From: Ilyobacter polytropus DSM 2926
GTDB lineage: Bacteria > Fusobacteriota > Fusobacteriia > Fusobacteriales > Fusobacteriaceae
Assembly (NCBI RefSeq): GCF_000165505.1
Contig: NC_014632.1
Coordinates: 1,736,001-1,800,000, forward strand
Direction of reading: 5' to 3'
DNA: 64,000 bases
Shown here: positions 52,207-63,697 of the stretch, one piece after another
Position numbering within the stretch: the stretch's first letter is position 1
Layout of the letters: each line of letters opens with the position of its first letter
The notes under the pieces: generated by a model
Told to the model about the DNA's origin: nothing
What the model saw: only the letters and a program-made list of their open reading frames with translations
The model's database searches: none
Made by a program: the position numbers and the translations under genes

Positions 52207-52773
52207 TTAAATCTCTCCTCTTTTTACTTTTGCAAGTAACCAGTTCCTCATATCCACTGTATTAGGATGAATCACTGCCTCTCTTTTTATAAGATATTCT
52301 ATTTTCCTGTCTGCTTCGTGAAGTATTGCCATATCTATATTTTCAAAAGCCAGATGCCTTATATGCTCTACGTCAGCATAATCCCTATTCGGTTCTATAG
52401 CATCAGCAAGGTAGGTTATCTTTTCTACTAGAGACATATCCCGCCTTCCTATTGTATGATATCTTATAGCATCTAGTATCTCCTGGTCAGTTATTCCAAA
52501 TTTCATTTTTGCATACACACTTCCTGCAAATCCGTGTATTAGCTCTCCCAAATGTCCGTAATTTTTTAAAGTCTCGTCACAGTCACAAAGTTCTCTCATC
52601 TTGGTAATCGTAAACTGTTTAGAGCAATCATGAAGTAAGGCTGCCTTTCTCACTTTCTCTATATTTGCACCGTATCTGCTTGCAAGCTCTATGGCCACTT
52701 CTTCTACTCCTAGTATATGTTTATATCTTTTAGGTGTGAGCATAGACTTTATGTCACTTTTTATTTTGTCCAT
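52207..52773 (-). CDS. yqeK: YqeK-like HD-domain symmetrical Ap4A hydrolase
   Basis: 188 residues. KRYKHILGVEEVAIELA supplies the first His, AALLHDCSKQ the HD pair, and LGELIHGFAGSVYA and AIRYHTIGRRDMSLVEKITYLADAIEP follow, exactly the YqeK pattern. It cleaves Ap4A and related dinucleotides. It is located in an operon with rnr and smpB; the known nadD neighbour of YqeK is not present. Confidence 0.92.
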   Translation of the reverse strand: MDKIKSDIKSMLTPKRYKHILGVEEVAIELASRYGANIEKVRKAALLHDCSKQFTITKMRELCDCDETLKNYGHLGELIHGFAGSVYAKMKFGITDQEILDAIRYHTIGRRDMSLVEKITYLADAIEPNRDYADVEHIRHLAFENIDMAILHEADRKIEYLIKREAVIHPNTVDMRNWLLAKVKRGEI

Positions 52774-52874
52774 CTTTTATTCCTCCAGTCTGCTGAAAAT
52801 ATTTTCATCTCAACCTCTAGCTATCTCAAAAGAAATATACTTTAAAATTAAAGGGTGACCTTTTTTAGGCCACC

Positions 52875-53462
52875 CTATATTTCAAGGTTTTTTTCATAGA
52901 ACTTAGACAGCCTATAAAAATTAAGCTTATCTATCTCTTTGTTGTTAACAAGGATTTTTACTCTTTTATAATCTGATGACTGGGTAATGCTGTTTACTAT
53001 AGAATATACTATCAATAATTCTTGTCCGGAAGTCTTCATATTCTCTTTAAACTTATAATTGAAATTAAGATAAATATCATTTCCGTCTCTGTAGATATTT
53101 AGAAGTTTTACTCCCCCATCTAAAAAAGGGGCTTCTAATTTATCTCCTGATTTACTCTTATAGATAAATTCATAATCCATCTCAGATTTTAGAAGTTCAA
53201 AAATTATATCTATTTCATCATAAGACTGATCATCTAGTTCTACCTCTTTCTCTTTTAATTGGAGTTTTTCGAGGTTCTCATCAGGAATATACAGAGTAAA
53301 CTTTTCCTTCTTGAGCTCTTTTTCAAGATGTGGTTTTTCAAATATTACTTTAGGCGGGATCTTATAATATCTTCCAACTACAAGATAATATGCTATACCT
53401 GTGGTTAGAAGTACTGCTCCCAAGAATCCAAGAGCTATATTTTTCTTATTCAAATCTTCCAC
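52875..53462 (-). CDS. GerMN domain membrane-anchored protein
   Basis: 195 residues with one N-terminal membrane segment (IALGFLGAVLLTTGIAYYLV). The later part (GVKLLNIYRDGNDIYLNFNY and QELLIVYSIVNSITQSSDYK) matches a GerMN (sporulation/germination or cell-wall associated) domain. In non-sporulating bacteria it sits with the amidase, as here: the amidase gene is directly upstream. A cell-envelope role is likely. Confidence 0.8.
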   Translation of the reverse strand: MEDLNKKNIALGFLGAVLLTTGIAYYLVVGRYYKIPPKVIFEKPHLEKELKKEKFTLYIPDENLEKLQLKEKEVELDDQSYDEIDIIFELLKSEMDYEFIYKSKSGDKLEAPFLDGGVKLLNIYRDGNDIYLNFNYKFKENMKTSGQELLIVYSIVNSITQSSDYKRVKILVNNKEIDKLNFYRLSKFYEKNLEI

Positions 53463-53468
53463 CTTTCA

Positions 53469-54500
53469 TCAATAAAAATATTTTCTGATATTATCTGCTA
53501 TATCTTTAGCCATCAACCGCTGATATTTTGATTGTTTCAGCTTCCATACATCATATTTATTACTTATAAATCCAAGCTCTAAAAGTACCCCAGGCCCATC
53601 AAATCCCCTCAGCACAGCAAAATTTGCCCCATGAACTCCACGATTTTTCATTTTTAGCTTTTTAGAATAAGTACTTGCCAGATTTTCTCCCAGTTTTATA
53701 GATTCTTCCTGATTTTTTTTATATGCCAGCTCACCCATTATCTGAGCTATATCTCCAGAATCTTCTCCATATTTTGCTCCGAAACTATTTTCAAATGAAG
53801 CTACTCTTTCTGCATAAGGTGATGATTTTTTAGAGAAATAAAAAGCCTCAAATCCTGAACCTTTTCCGCTCTTATCGGCATTGGCATGTATACTTATAAA
53901 CATGTCACCCTTACTATTATTTCCTTTTCTTGGCCGCTGAGCTAGACTTACGAAATTATCAGTTGATCTGGTCATTATCACATTAAAATCTCTTAAAAGT
54001 TCATTTCGGAGATAATTTGCCACTGAAAAAACAATATCTTTTTCATGATATTTATTGAATCCCACTGCCCCGGGATCTTTTCCTCCGTGCCCTGCATCGA
54101 TTACTATAGTATACTCTTTTTTGTTCACTTTTCCAGAAAAATCCATTACAACTCTTACAGGATCTGTTCTGTAGGATGTTTTAAAATTTACATTTTTATT
54201 TAGAAATGCAAAAACCCCAGTGGAGTTACTGTATTTTACTACACTTACTTTCTCTATATAATTACCATTTAACACTCGGCTTTTAAAATTATCTCCTGCC
54301 TCTGTACCTGGGAGCTCTATAAACAAAAGTCGACTGGCCTCATCGTAATCTATAGAAAATCTAGGTTTTATCGCCCCGTCTACATCTATAACCATTTGAG
54401 GCGGATTACCGTTAAACCTTATCCCTTTTAAGTTAATAAGTTGGGAAAATGATAATGTATATAACAATATTGTCAATAAAAAAACTAGATGTCGCTTCAT
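53469..54500 (-). CDS. amiC: N-acetylmuramoyl-L-alanine amidase (AMIN + Amidase_3)
   Basis: 343 residues from ATG 54500, behind AAGGAGCGG; an upstream in-frame start lies inside yajC. An N-terminal signal peptide (MKRHLVFLLTILLYTLSFS) and an AMIN domain (LKGIRFNGNPPQMVIDVDG) lead to a zinc-dependent amidase domain: TIVIDAGHGGKDPGAVG, HEKDI, SIHANAD, and ELGFISN with the catalytic Glu. It cleaves septal peptidoglycan. Its 3' neighbour is the GerMN protein. Confidence 0.93.
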   Translation of the reverse strand: MKRHLVFLLTILLYTLSFSQLINLKGIRFNGNPPQMVIDVDGAIKPRFSIDYDEASRLLFIELPGTEAGDNFKSRVLNGNYIEKVSVVKYSNSTGVFAFLNKNVNFKTSYRTDPVRVVMDFSGKVNKKEYTIVIDAGHGGKDPGAVGFNKYHEKDIVFSVANYLRNELLRDFNVIMTRSTDNFVSLAQRPRKGNNSKGDMFISIHANADKSGKGSGFEAFYFSKKSSPYAERVASFENSFGAKYGEDSGDIAQIMGELAYKKNQEESIKLGENLASTYSKKLKMKNRGVHGANFAVLRGFDGPGVLLELGFISNKYDVWKLKQSKYQRLMAKDIADNIRKYFY

Positions 54501-54546
54501 AATCCGCTCCTTAATAGAGAAAAAACGACAATTATAAATTGTCGTT

Positions 54547-54852
54547 TTATTTGCTGTAAACATTTGCTATTGAACTCTTTTTCATAGTAAGGTTTACACC
54601 CTTATCTACTCTTATAACTACAAACTCATCATTTACAGATACTACCTCACCTTTGATTCCTCCAGCTGTGATAATCTGAGTTCCTGCATGAAGTGAAGAC
54701 ATCATTTCCTGATGCTGTTTCTGTTTCTTTTTGTTTGGTCTTATCAATAAAAAGTAAAATACAGCTGCCCATACAACAACAGTAACAATCATACCTGTAT
54801 AGTTTGCAGGTTTAGCTCCATCTGCAGCATAAGTTATAAAATTATTTAACAT
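54547..54852 (-). CDS. yajC: Preprotein translocase subunit YajC
   Basis: 101 residues. One membrane segment (YTGMIVTVVVWAAVFYFLLIRP) is followed by the conserved KKKQKQHQEMMSSLHAGTQI and TAGGIKGEVVSVND. YajC is an accessory of the Sec translocase with SecDF. It is first in the operon with the amidase, GerMN, yqeK, rnr and smpB genes. Confidence 0.94.
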   Translation of the reverse strand: MLNNFITYAADGAKPANYTGMIVTVVVWAAVFYFLLIRPNKKKQKQHQEMMSSLHAGTQIITAGGIKGEVVSVNDEFVVIRVDKGVNLTMKKSSIANVYSK

Positions 54853-54932
54853 TCTTGTCCTCCTTGGGTTCTAAAAACTACTCTATATTTTGAGTATATC
54901 ACAGATAAACTGCTTTTTCAACTTAGCTGCTT

Positions 54933-56093
54933 TTATACAAATAAATTTTTTATTTTATCAAAAAATGTTTTTTTCATATTATAGTTTTTATCTTTTAGAC
55001 TCTTGTCAAAGGACTTTAAAAGTTCTTTCTGGCTGTCATTTAGATTTGTAGGTATTTCAATTACTATCTTAACCAGCTGATCCCCTCTACCATATCCTCT
55101 GGTATTAGGCATTCCTTTTTCTTTTAATCTGAATACCTTTCCATTTTGTGTTCCTGCAGGTATTTTCATTTTTATTTTGCCATCAATAGTTGGTATTTCT
55201 AGGTCTCCTCCGAGAGTTGCGTGGGCATATGAAATAGGTATTTCACACACTAAATCATCATCTATTCTCTCAAAGATACTATGCTGCTTCACTTTTATAT
55301 AAATGTAAAGGTCTCCATTTGGTCCTCCTGAAGGGCTAGCCTCTCCCATTCCAGAAAGTCTCAGTCTCTGACCGTCATCTATACCTGCTGGTATTTTAAC
55401 AGTTTTTTCAACGACCTCTTTTTCTATACCTGTTCCGCCACAGTTACTACATTTCTTTTTAGGAACTTCTCCTTTACCATTACACTGATCACATTCCACT
55501 ACAGTCTCAAAGTTCCCAAGCATTGTTCTCTGAGTCTGCTTGACTCTTCCCTGACCATTACATTTGCTACAAGTCTGCATACCTGATCCAGGCTCTGCAC
55601 CTGTTCCGCTGCATTTATGACATTTACCATTTTTTTCATATTTTATATGTTTTTCAACACCTTTAGAAGCTTCTTCAAGAGTTATCTCCACACTATATCT
55701 TAAATCAGCTCCTGGCTGTACAGTTCTTCTTCTCCCTCTTTGATCTCCAAATCCGGAACCACCAAAAAACGAACTGAATATATCTCCTAAATCCTCAAAA
55801 TCTCCGAATCCACCGAATCCACCAAAACCTCCGGCTCCTCCAGCTCCTCCCTGTTCAAAAGCTGCATGTCCAAATCTATCGTACTGCGCCCTCTTTTGAG
55901 AATCTGAAAGTACCTGATAAGCATCATTTAATTCTTTAAATTTTGCCTCAGCGTTTTTCTTTTCATCATCGTTGGCATTGGTAAATTTATCTGGATGGTA
56001 TTTCATGGCGGCCTTTCTGTAGGCCTTCTTGATTTCAGCCTCTGATGCATCTTTTGAAATACCCAGTATTTCGTAGTAATCTTTTTTAGCCAT
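54933..56093 (-). CDS. dnaJ: Chaperone DnaJ
   Basis: 386 residues. J domain with HPD at residues about 33-35, a Gly/Phe-rich linker, four CxxCxGxG zinc repeats ([32 protein letters not shown]), and the C-terminal substrate-binding domains. It stimulates DnaK's ATPase. It is separated from dnaK by an MGMT, a GNAT gene and 700 bp, and has no CIRCE of its own visible upstream. Confidence 0.96.
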   Translation of the reverse strand: MAKKDYYEILGISKDASEAEIKKAYRKAAMKYHPDKFTNANDDEKKNAEAKFKELNDAYQVLSDSQKRAQYDRFGHAAFEQGGAGGAGGFGGFGGFGDFEDLGDIFSSFFGGSGFGDQRGRRRTVQPGADLRYSVEITLEEASKGVEKHIKYEKNGKCHKCSGTGAEPGSGMQTCSKCNGQGRVKQTQRTMLGNFETVVECDQCNGKGEVPKKKCSNCGGTGIEKEVVEKTVKIPAGIDDGQRLRLSGMGEASPSGGPNGDLYIYIKVKQHSIFERIDDDLVCEIPISYAHATLGGDLEIPTIDGKIKMKIPAGTQNGKVFRLKEKGMPNTRGYGRGDQLVKIVIEIPTNLNDSQKELLKSFDKSLKDKNYNMKKTFFDKIKNLFV

Positions 56094-56190
56094 AAAACGC
56101 TACCTCCGTAATTTATCACAAAATATTATAACATAAATTCAATTTTTTTTACAGGCTTACTTCCCCTCTATACATACCTTAAACAAGGTA

Positions 56191-56655
56191 TTATCGACCT
56201 TTTATCTCTCCCTCTCTTTTGAGGAGATATTCCTTCCGCCATAGACCACTTGCATAGCCTGTCAGTTTCCCATTTTTCCCTATCACCCTGTGACAAGGGA
56301 TTATTATGCTGATAGGATTCTTACTATTAGCTCCTCCCACAGCTCTGACAGCCTTGGGATTTCCTATATTTTCAGCCTGTACCTTATAAGAGATACTTTT
56401 CCCGTAAGGTATTTTAGACAGTTCTTTCCAGCATTTCACCTGAAAATCCGTTCCGTGCACATCCAATGTGACTGAAAACTTTATTCTGTCTCCGTAAAAA
56501 TATTCTTCTAGTTCTTTTTTGCACTTTAGAACCAGAGGGCTTTTTATCTCTGATTTTTTACCATTTACAAACTCCACCGAGCTTATGCCGTCTGTTTCTT
56601 CACAGATCTCGATTATACCTAAAACAGGATGTTCTAAATAGACTCTTCCCACCAT
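56191..56655 (-). CDS. ogt: Methylated-DNA-[protein]-cysteine S-methyltransferase
   Basis: 154 residues, with the active-site motif IIPCHRVIG and the preceding GNPKAVRAVGGANSKNP. It transfers methyl from O6-methylguanine to its own Cys. Ribosome-binding site GGAAG weak. It is followed by the dnaJ gene and preceded after eight bases by a GNAT gene, so it is co-transcribed. Confidence 0.93.
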   Translation of the reverse strand: MVGRVYLEHPVLGIIEICEETDGISSVEFVNGKKSEIKSPLVLKCKKELEEYFYGDRIKFSVTLDVHGTDFQVKCWKELSKIPYGKSISYKVQAENIGNPKAVRAVGGANSKNPISIIIPCHRVIGKNGKLTGYASGLWRKEYLLKREGEIKGR

Positions 56656-56663
56656 AAGAAGAC

Positions 56664-57119
56664 CTATATTTTCTTATTCATATATACATCTGTTATCTCA
56701 TAGCCCATTTTTCTGTAAGATGCTATTGCACCCTCATTATATCCGAAAGAGTGCAGATTTATTTTCTTGGCCTTGTATTCGTAAGATTTCTCTTCTAATG
56801 CTTCTACTACTTTTATCTCATAGTCATTTCCCTTAAATTCATCGTATATGCATAATGCATTTACAAACACAGATTTATTAAAAATATTAAACCAGATAAA
56901 CCCTACTTTTTTTTCTTCATCTTTATATGCAGTCATTAGGTAGTGATTGTTTGTATCTACACCGTCTTTTAGTATTTTTTCCAGTGTTTCTTTAGAAAGT
57001 TCTATAGCTTCATTTTCCTGCCAGTGTCCTACTCTGACTTTTTCCTTAGCATAGTCAGATATTAGTTTACCTTTTATAACATCGTATTCATTTTGTTTCA
57101 TTTTAACCAATTTAAGCAT
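56664..57119 (-). CDS. GNAT family N-acetyltransferase
   Basis: 151 residues. VGFIWFNIFNKSVFVNALCIYDEFKGN and LHSFGYNEGAIASYRKMGYEITDVYMNK fit the GNAT fold, the latter being motif B (NxxAxxxYxKxGF). Motif A is poorly conserved. Substrate unknown. It shares a transcript with the MGMT gene. Confidence 0.8.
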   Translation of the reverse strand: MLKLVKMKQNEYDVIKGKLISDYAKEKVRVGHWQENEAIELSKETLEKILKDGVDTNNHYLMTAYKDEEKKVGFIWFNIFNKSVFVNALCIYDEFKGNDYEIKVVEALEEKSYEYKAKKINLHSFGYNEGAIASYRKMGYEITDVYMNKKI

Positions 57120-57238
57120 AGTATCAAAGCCTCCTTTTTTTAAACCTTTTCACTGAACATCTTACCATAAATCAAGTTTTTATTTAACTTAAGTTGTCTT
57201 TTGAATTCTAATTATATTATTGAATTTATCGGGATTCG

Positions 57239-57264
57239 TTACTTTTCTCTTGAAAGAAAAGTAA
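57239..57264. repeat. TTACTTTTCT hairpin of a widespread intergenic type
   Basis: TTACTTTTCT and AGAAAAGTAA form a 10-bp stem around CTTGAA. Closely similar hairpins followed by CAAAAGTTCAAG occur in intergenic regions of many bacteria. Confidence 0.55.
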
Positions 57265-57765
57265 TCAAAAGTTCAAGAATTTTCAAACGTCTAGGAAGTT
57301 GATATTTCCTTTATCGCCTTTGTAAGCTACAGTCCTAGGTTCCCTGCGGAACTTATTCTGTAGGACGGCTGAGTGCAGGTTCTTTCTTGTATAAGCCCTG
57401 CGACTTGAAATTCAAAAGACATAAAAATAATAAAGCCCAAACAAATAGCATGCACACAGTTATTTTTTAATTTTTGACTATTATTAATTCTGATTTTAGC
57501 CATAGTATAGGAAGAGGAATAAAAAACCTCTCGTAAAAGAAAATGTATATACTTTAGTCTTAACTCTGTGAAACTCTCTTTTTTTCTCTGTGTCCTCTGT
57601 GGCCAAAAGGTTTTATCTTTATTCGTGTTAATTTTTTTGCTTTTTATTGATTTTTATTCGTGACAAAATCCCTTGATTCTAATATTCTTGTAAATTCAGT
57701 AATTCATAAAAATCAAAAAAAACTTATATTTTCTATAAAAACTTTAGAATAATTTTCATAATTAT

Positions 57766-57802
57766 CTTTGAAAAAGGGAATAGAGCCTAAAACTCTATTC
57801 CC
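57766..57802 (-). terminator. Terminator of the hrcA-grpE-dnaK operon
   Basis: GGGAATAGAG and CTCTATTCCC form a 10-bp stem followed on the minus strand by TTTTTC. Confidence 0.88.
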
Positions 57803-57832
57803 TGTATTCTAAGCTTTTGCTTAAATATTTGA

Positions 57833-59665
<1,833 letters not shown>

Positions 59666-59701
59666 CTAAAAAATTAATTTTTAATGTTTATCTGAAATAT
59701 A

Positions 59702-60286
59702 CTATTTTTTACAAACTTTGACCATAGAAGGTCTGATTACCTTACCTTTTAATTTATAACCTTTTTGAAGCTCTAATATTATATCATCATCTTCATGTTC
59801 AGGACTGTCCTCAGCGATTACAGCCATATGCAGATTAGGATCAAACTTTTGCCCCTCTGTTTTTATAGCCTCTACACCTTCTTCATTCATGATTCCGTGC
59901 ATCTGACTTAGTGTCATTTCTACTCCCTTTACAAGTGAATCAAAGTCCTTTGTTTCTGATGAAGCAGCTACTCCTCTCTCAAGGTTGTCTACAGCTTCTA
60001 TTACTTTTGACATTACTTTTTCAGAAGCATATTTTCTGAGTTCTTCTGCTTCTTTCTCTTTTCTTTTTGTAAAATTCTGAAAATCAGCTTGTTTTCTAAG
60101 GTAAGCCTGTTTCCACTCCTCTACTTCTGCTTCTATCTTGTCTATTTTATCAGTCAATGTTTCTGCCTCTCCATTTACCTCTTCTGCGTCCATTATTTTT
60201 TCATCTTTAGAATTAGCTTCTTTTTTTCCCTCTTTTTCAAGTTCATCTAAAATTTCATCGGATTTTTTCTTCATTTTTTCTGCCAT
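59702..60286 (-). CDS. grpE: Nucleotide exchange factor GrpE
   Basis: 194 residues, a charged N-terminus and long helix (EVEEWKQAYLRKQADFQNFT) followed by the beta-wing (GQKFDPNLHMAVIAEDSPEH and ILELQKGYKLKGKVIRPSMV). It ejects ADP from DnaK. Its start overlaps the hrcA stop region, so the operon is co-translated. Confidence 0.96.
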   Translation of the reverse strand: MAEKMKKKSDEILDELEKEGKKEANSKDEKIMDAEEVNGEAETLTDKIDKIEAEVEEWKQAYLRKQADFQNFTKRKEKEAEELRKYASEKVMSKVIEAVDNLERGVAASSETKDFDSLVKGVEMTLSQMHGIMNEEGVEAIKTEGQKFDPNLHMAVIAEDSPEHEDDDIILELQKGYKLKGKVIRPSMVKVCKK

Positions 60287-61309
60287 TTACCTCTCCTTTT
60301 TATGCTCAATTTCTTCTATTACTTTATTCACCTCTTTAGTCACATACTTTACCAGACCCATGGTCTTTGAGTAAGCCATTCTTCTCGGTCCAATAACCCC
60401 TATAACTCCCTGGGACTCACCCATCTTATAGACTGAGTATACAAAACTAAAGTCCTCTAAGCCTTTTATATTTAACTCATCTCCGAAAACAACGTTTACA
60501 TCTCCGTAATCATGTTCTCGGGATTTTACCAGAATTTCAAAAATCTCTTTCATCCCCTTTTTCTTATTGAAAAGTTCAAGGGTTTCTCTGGCCTCCTCTA
60601 CACTTTTATTCTGAAATATGCTAGATGCATTATTCATATAAAATTGACCCTCTATATCCTGAAAAACTTCATTTTCAAGATTGCTAAGTACCGGGTTATC
60701 CTTTTCTAGAATAAAATCCTCAACTTCGTAACTTTTAAGCTCACCTTTTCTTAATTTTTCATTTAATTCCTTTGACACAGCCGCCACTTCTTCACGGCTC
60801 AATCCATGTTCGAGGGATATTTTTTTTGTTCTGACCGCCATGTTATCCATTACTATGACTGCCATTATCAAGTAGTCTTCTATATGAACCAACTCTACTT
60901 TTTTTATACCTTCTCTTTTTATATCTGGCTCTACAACTATCCCTGCATAGGAAGTAAGTTTTGATAGAAGAGTCGATGTCTTCTTGAGAATGTCCTCAAG
61001 TTCACTCACCCTGAGCTCATAAGCCATATCAATTTTTTTTCTTTCCTCTTTTGATATTTTCTCTACCTTCAACAACTCATGTAGATAAAACTTATAACCT
61101 TTATCAGTGGGAATCCTCCCTGAAGATGTGTGTGTCTTAGAGATATACCCCATATCCTCAAGATCCGCCATTACATTTCTTATAGTTGCTGAAGACAGCT
61201 CGATATTATATTTTTTTACCAAAGTTCTCGAGCCTATTGTATCCCCAAAGGTCAGATAATAATCAATTATGACTCCAAGTACAAGCTTTTCTCTGTCTGA
61301 AATAGCCAT
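60287..61309 (-). CDS. hrcA: Heat-inducible transcription repressor HrcA
   Basis: 340 residues from ATG 61309, behind GGAGTGGTG. The winged helix (VLGVIIDYYLTFGDTIGSRT, then SSATIRNVMADLEDMGYI) and the C-terminal GAF-like domain (IGVIGPRRMAYSKTMGLVKY) are typical. It binds the CIRCE element directly upstream and so represses itself, grpE and dnaK. Confidence 0.96.
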   Translation of the reverse strand: MAISDREKLVLGVIIDYYLTFGDTIGSRTLVKKYNIELSSATIRNVMADLEDMGYISKTHTSSGRIPTDKGYKFYLHELLKVEKISKEERKKIDMAYELRVSELEDILKKTSTLLSKLTSYAGIVVEPDIKREGIKKVELVHIEDYLIMAVIVMDNMAVRTKKISLEHGLSREEVAAVSKELNEKLRKGELKSYEVEDFILEKDNPVLSNLENEVFQDIEGQFYMNNASSIFQNKSVEEARETLELFNKKKGMKEIFEILVKSREHDYGDVNVVFGDELNIKGLEDFSFVYSVYKMGESQGVIGVIGPRRMAYSKTMGLVKYVTKEVNKVIEEIEHKKER

Positions 61310-61323
61310 ATCACCACTCCTTG

Positions 61324-61350
61324 TTAGCACTCATTTTGAAAGAGTGCTAA
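61324..61350. promoter_or_regulatory. CIRCE operator
   Basis: TTAGCACTC and GAGTGCTAA separated by nine bases is a perfect CIRCE. It lies between the promoter and hrcA start and is bound by HrcA. Confidence 0.97.
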
Positions 61351-61362
61351 TTCACGCTAATA

Positions 61363-61391
61363 ATATAACATTTAAACTTATTTTTTGTCAA
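61363..61391 (-). promoter_or_regulatory. hrcA operon promoter
   Basis: TTGACA and TTATAT are 17 bases apart on the minus strand, with the CIRCE element immediately downstream. Confidence 0.75.
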
Positions 61392-61408
61392 GGGTTTCAG
61401 CAAAAAAA

Positions 61409-61437
61409 TTAGCCACCTTTTTACAAGGTGGCTAATC
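61409..61437 (-). terminator. Terminator of the GGDEF gene
   Basis: TTAGCCACCTT and AAGGTGGCTAA form an 11-bp stem downstream of the GGDEF gene, before the hrcA promoter. Confidence 0.85.
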
Positions 61438-63352
61438 ACTCTGTTCTATGAATCGTAATCATGTTTCTTCCATTTCTTTTGGCTGTGTATAAGGCTTTAT
61501 CCACTTTCACAAAATATCTTCTGAGATCCAAATCCCCTTCAGGGACTACCCCAAAGATCCCTACACTGACCGTAAGCTGTTCTCCATTTTTATTTATAGG
61601 TATCTTAAGTTGCTCTATTTTTTTTCTTATATTCTCACCTATACCAATAACTTTTTTTTCATCCTTGCTTCTTACTCCTCCTACAAACTCATCTCCACCG
61701 TATCGACCTACGTATCCTTCTTTTAGTTCACTACTAAAAATCTTAGATGCTTCTATAAGTGCCCTGTCTCCAGAATGATGTCCAAAGTTATCATTTACTT
61801 GCTTAAAATTATCAAAATCTACAAGAATTATATATAGTCTCTCCTTGTTATCCCTTGCTTTTCTCCAATCAGCATGAAATTTTTCATAAAAATATCTTCT
61901 GTTGTAAAGACCAGTAAGGTGATCTGTTACAGATAAGGTTTTCAGTATCTCATTGGCACTTTGTAATTTTTTATGCTCCTGACTATTATTTACAGCTATA
62001 CTCAAAGTTGGAATAATTTCATATAAAATTTCTAACTCATATTCACTGAAAAATTCTTTTCCAAAAGCTCTGCAGCTGAAACATCCCACAGTATTTTCAC
62101 CAAATTTCAAGGGAATATGCAGCTCAGAAAAAGTTTCTTTCCTCACCACAAACTCCTTATTCTCCTTTATACACTTAGCTTCTTTACTCTCATGATCATC
62201 TAAAAGAAAATTTTCTTCCTCCAAAGCTTCTTTTTTTCCATAAGTATGGTATCTTATCACCTTTTGGTTTTCATTTATACCTATTCCTATGTTATAAGAC
62301 CTCAACTCTTCCTCTAATATCCTGTGTATCTCTATTAGCATTTCACCTACGGTCTTTCTAGAAATAACTGTTTCTCCTATCTCCCTTACTATATTTAGTT
62401 TTTTGTTTATGGCACTTAGCTCATCTTGAGCTGCTTCTCTTTTTGCTATCTCCTTAGATAATTCCTTGTTATTCTTTAGTTTTACCAGTGCAGATACCAG
62501 CATTTCTCTGGCTGTACTTATAAAGTTAAACTTTTTACTGTCTAGAGAATAGTCTTTTTTTTCATCGCCAAATATCAGATACCCTATATGTTCTTTATTC
62601 TCCACAAGATACATAATCAAATCCTCATCATCTTTAGAGTAACTTTCCACATCACTTATGTATTTTATTTTTGAATCTAATGAAATCTTTCTTTTTACCG
62701 GAAGGTAGTTATTTTCTTCTAAATATCTATATTCAGTTATTTTACCCTCTTTCCAGATTATCCCCATGATCAGACTTCCTTTGTATTTTTGGAAATTTTT
62801 TAGATTTTTTACAAAATTATAACCAATCTCCTCTATACTTTTAGAATCATTAAAGTCCCTTGCCATTTTCCATAAAGCTTTCACATTGTGATAATTTTCA
62901 ATGAGAAGTTTTCGCTCTGTTTTCTCCACAAAAAAAAGCTTAAGTACTCTTTTTGCAAAGTAAAGCATCTCCATATTTTCATCAGTAAAGGCGTCTTTCC
63001 TTTTAGACTGAATAGTTAGAAATCCTATTACTTTTCCATCCACCTCTATATCTGTAAAATATCCCGAACCCATTTTTTCCTCTGTGATGATCCGGTTAAA
63101 GGAATACTTTTTCATCCAGGTTTCGATATCATTAATAATGATATCTTTTTTATTTTTCAGACACCACCAGGAAACACTTTTTTCTTTGTCTAGCTCAACT
63201 GTTAAAGCCTCATTCCATTTCCCGTCCTCTATTAGATGTTTGTATTGGACCTCTCTCTTGTCTTCCCTATATACCCCAAGTCCCACAACGTTGACTCCGC
63301 ATTTATTTTCCAGTAGGTCATAGACCTCCTTCACAACGCGTCCTCTTTCCAT
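61436..63352 (-). CDS. GAF-domain diguanylate cyclase (GGDEF)
   Basis: 638 residues from ATG 63352, behind GGGGTG. The C-terminal 165 residues hold the GGDEF domain: VTDHLTGLYNRRYFYEKFHA, then DFDNFKQVNDNFGHHSGDRA and GRYGGDEFVGG, with catalytic GGDEF intact and RxxD inhibitory site not obvious. Two GAF-like segments and a coiled coil precede it, with no membrane segment, so it is a cytoplasmic sensor that makes cyclic di-GMP. Confidence 0.9.
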   Translation of the reverse strand: MERGRVVKEVYDLLENKCGVNVVGLGVYREDKREVQYKHLIEDGKWNEALTVELDKEKSVSWWCLKNKKDIIINDIETWMKKYSFNRIITEEKMGSGYFTDIEVDGKVIGFLTIQSKRKDAFTDENMEMLYFAKRVLKLFFVEKTERKLLIENYHNVKALWKMARDFNDSKSIEEIGYNFVKNLKNFQKYKGSLIMGIIWKEGKITEYRYLEENNYLPVKRKISLDSKIKYISDVESYSKDDEDLIMYLVENKEHIGYLIFGDEKKDYSLDSKKFNFISTAREMLVSALVKLKNNKELSKEIAKREAAQDELSAINKKLNIVREIGETVISRKTVGEMLIEIHRILEEELRSYNIGIGINENQKVIRYHTYGKKEALEEENFLLDDHESKEAKCIKENKEFVVRKETFSELHIPLKFGENTVGCFSCRAFGKEFFSEYELEILYEIIPTLSIAVNNSQEHKKLQSANEILKTLSVTDHLTGLYNRRYFYEKFHADWRKARDNKERLYIILVDFDNFKQVNDNFGHHSGDRALIEASKIFSSELKEGYVGRYGGDEFVGGVRSKDEKKVIGIGENIRKKIEQLKIPINKNGEQLTVSVGIFGVVPEGDLDLRRYFVKVDKALYTAKRNGRNMITIHRTE

Positions 63353-63376
63353 TTTTTCACCCCATAAAAAAATCAT

Positions 63377-63697
63377 TATTACCCAAACCCCACATATACC
63401 ATTATACCTATTTTTTTTAATTCTTCCAAAAAAAATATAGCTCTATCCTGAATTTTGGATAAAGCTATATTATATTACTAAAACGAATTATAAAACTAAT
63501 TTGCAATAAAGTTGTACCATCTCACATGTATCTATATCTTCACCCATTATAACCGATTCAAACTCACTCAAGCCCAAAATATCCATAACGGAATTTCTAG
63601 ATAGAGTATATCTTTTTTACATAAGGCCCTATTTTAATCCTAATTTATAAGTCTTTCTATCTAAACATTTATATTCATCACCAGGTCATTTAAAATT
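63377..63697. other. Intergenic region between galE and the GGDEF gene
   Basis: It contains a terminator hairpin at 63433-63476 and no gene. Confidence 0.6.
63433..63476. terminator. Terminator hairpin downstream of galE
   Basis: ATATAGCTCTATCC and GGATAAAGCTATAT pair at nearly all positions. The flanks are A/T-rich on both sides so it could serve galE. Confidence 0.6.

Larger units (their letters stand above)
57120..57832. other. Long intergenic region with structured, repeat-like sequences
   Basis: About 710 bases without a gene. It contains a hairpin TTACTTTTCT...AGAAAAGTAA (57239-57264), a multi-stem segment GTCCTA...TAGGAC (57322-57365) with an inner GTTCC/GGAAC stem, and a later stretch CTCTGTGTCCTCTGTGGCC (57585-57603) like intergenic sequence found in many unrelated genomes. 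I see no coding potential. Confidence 0.6.
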
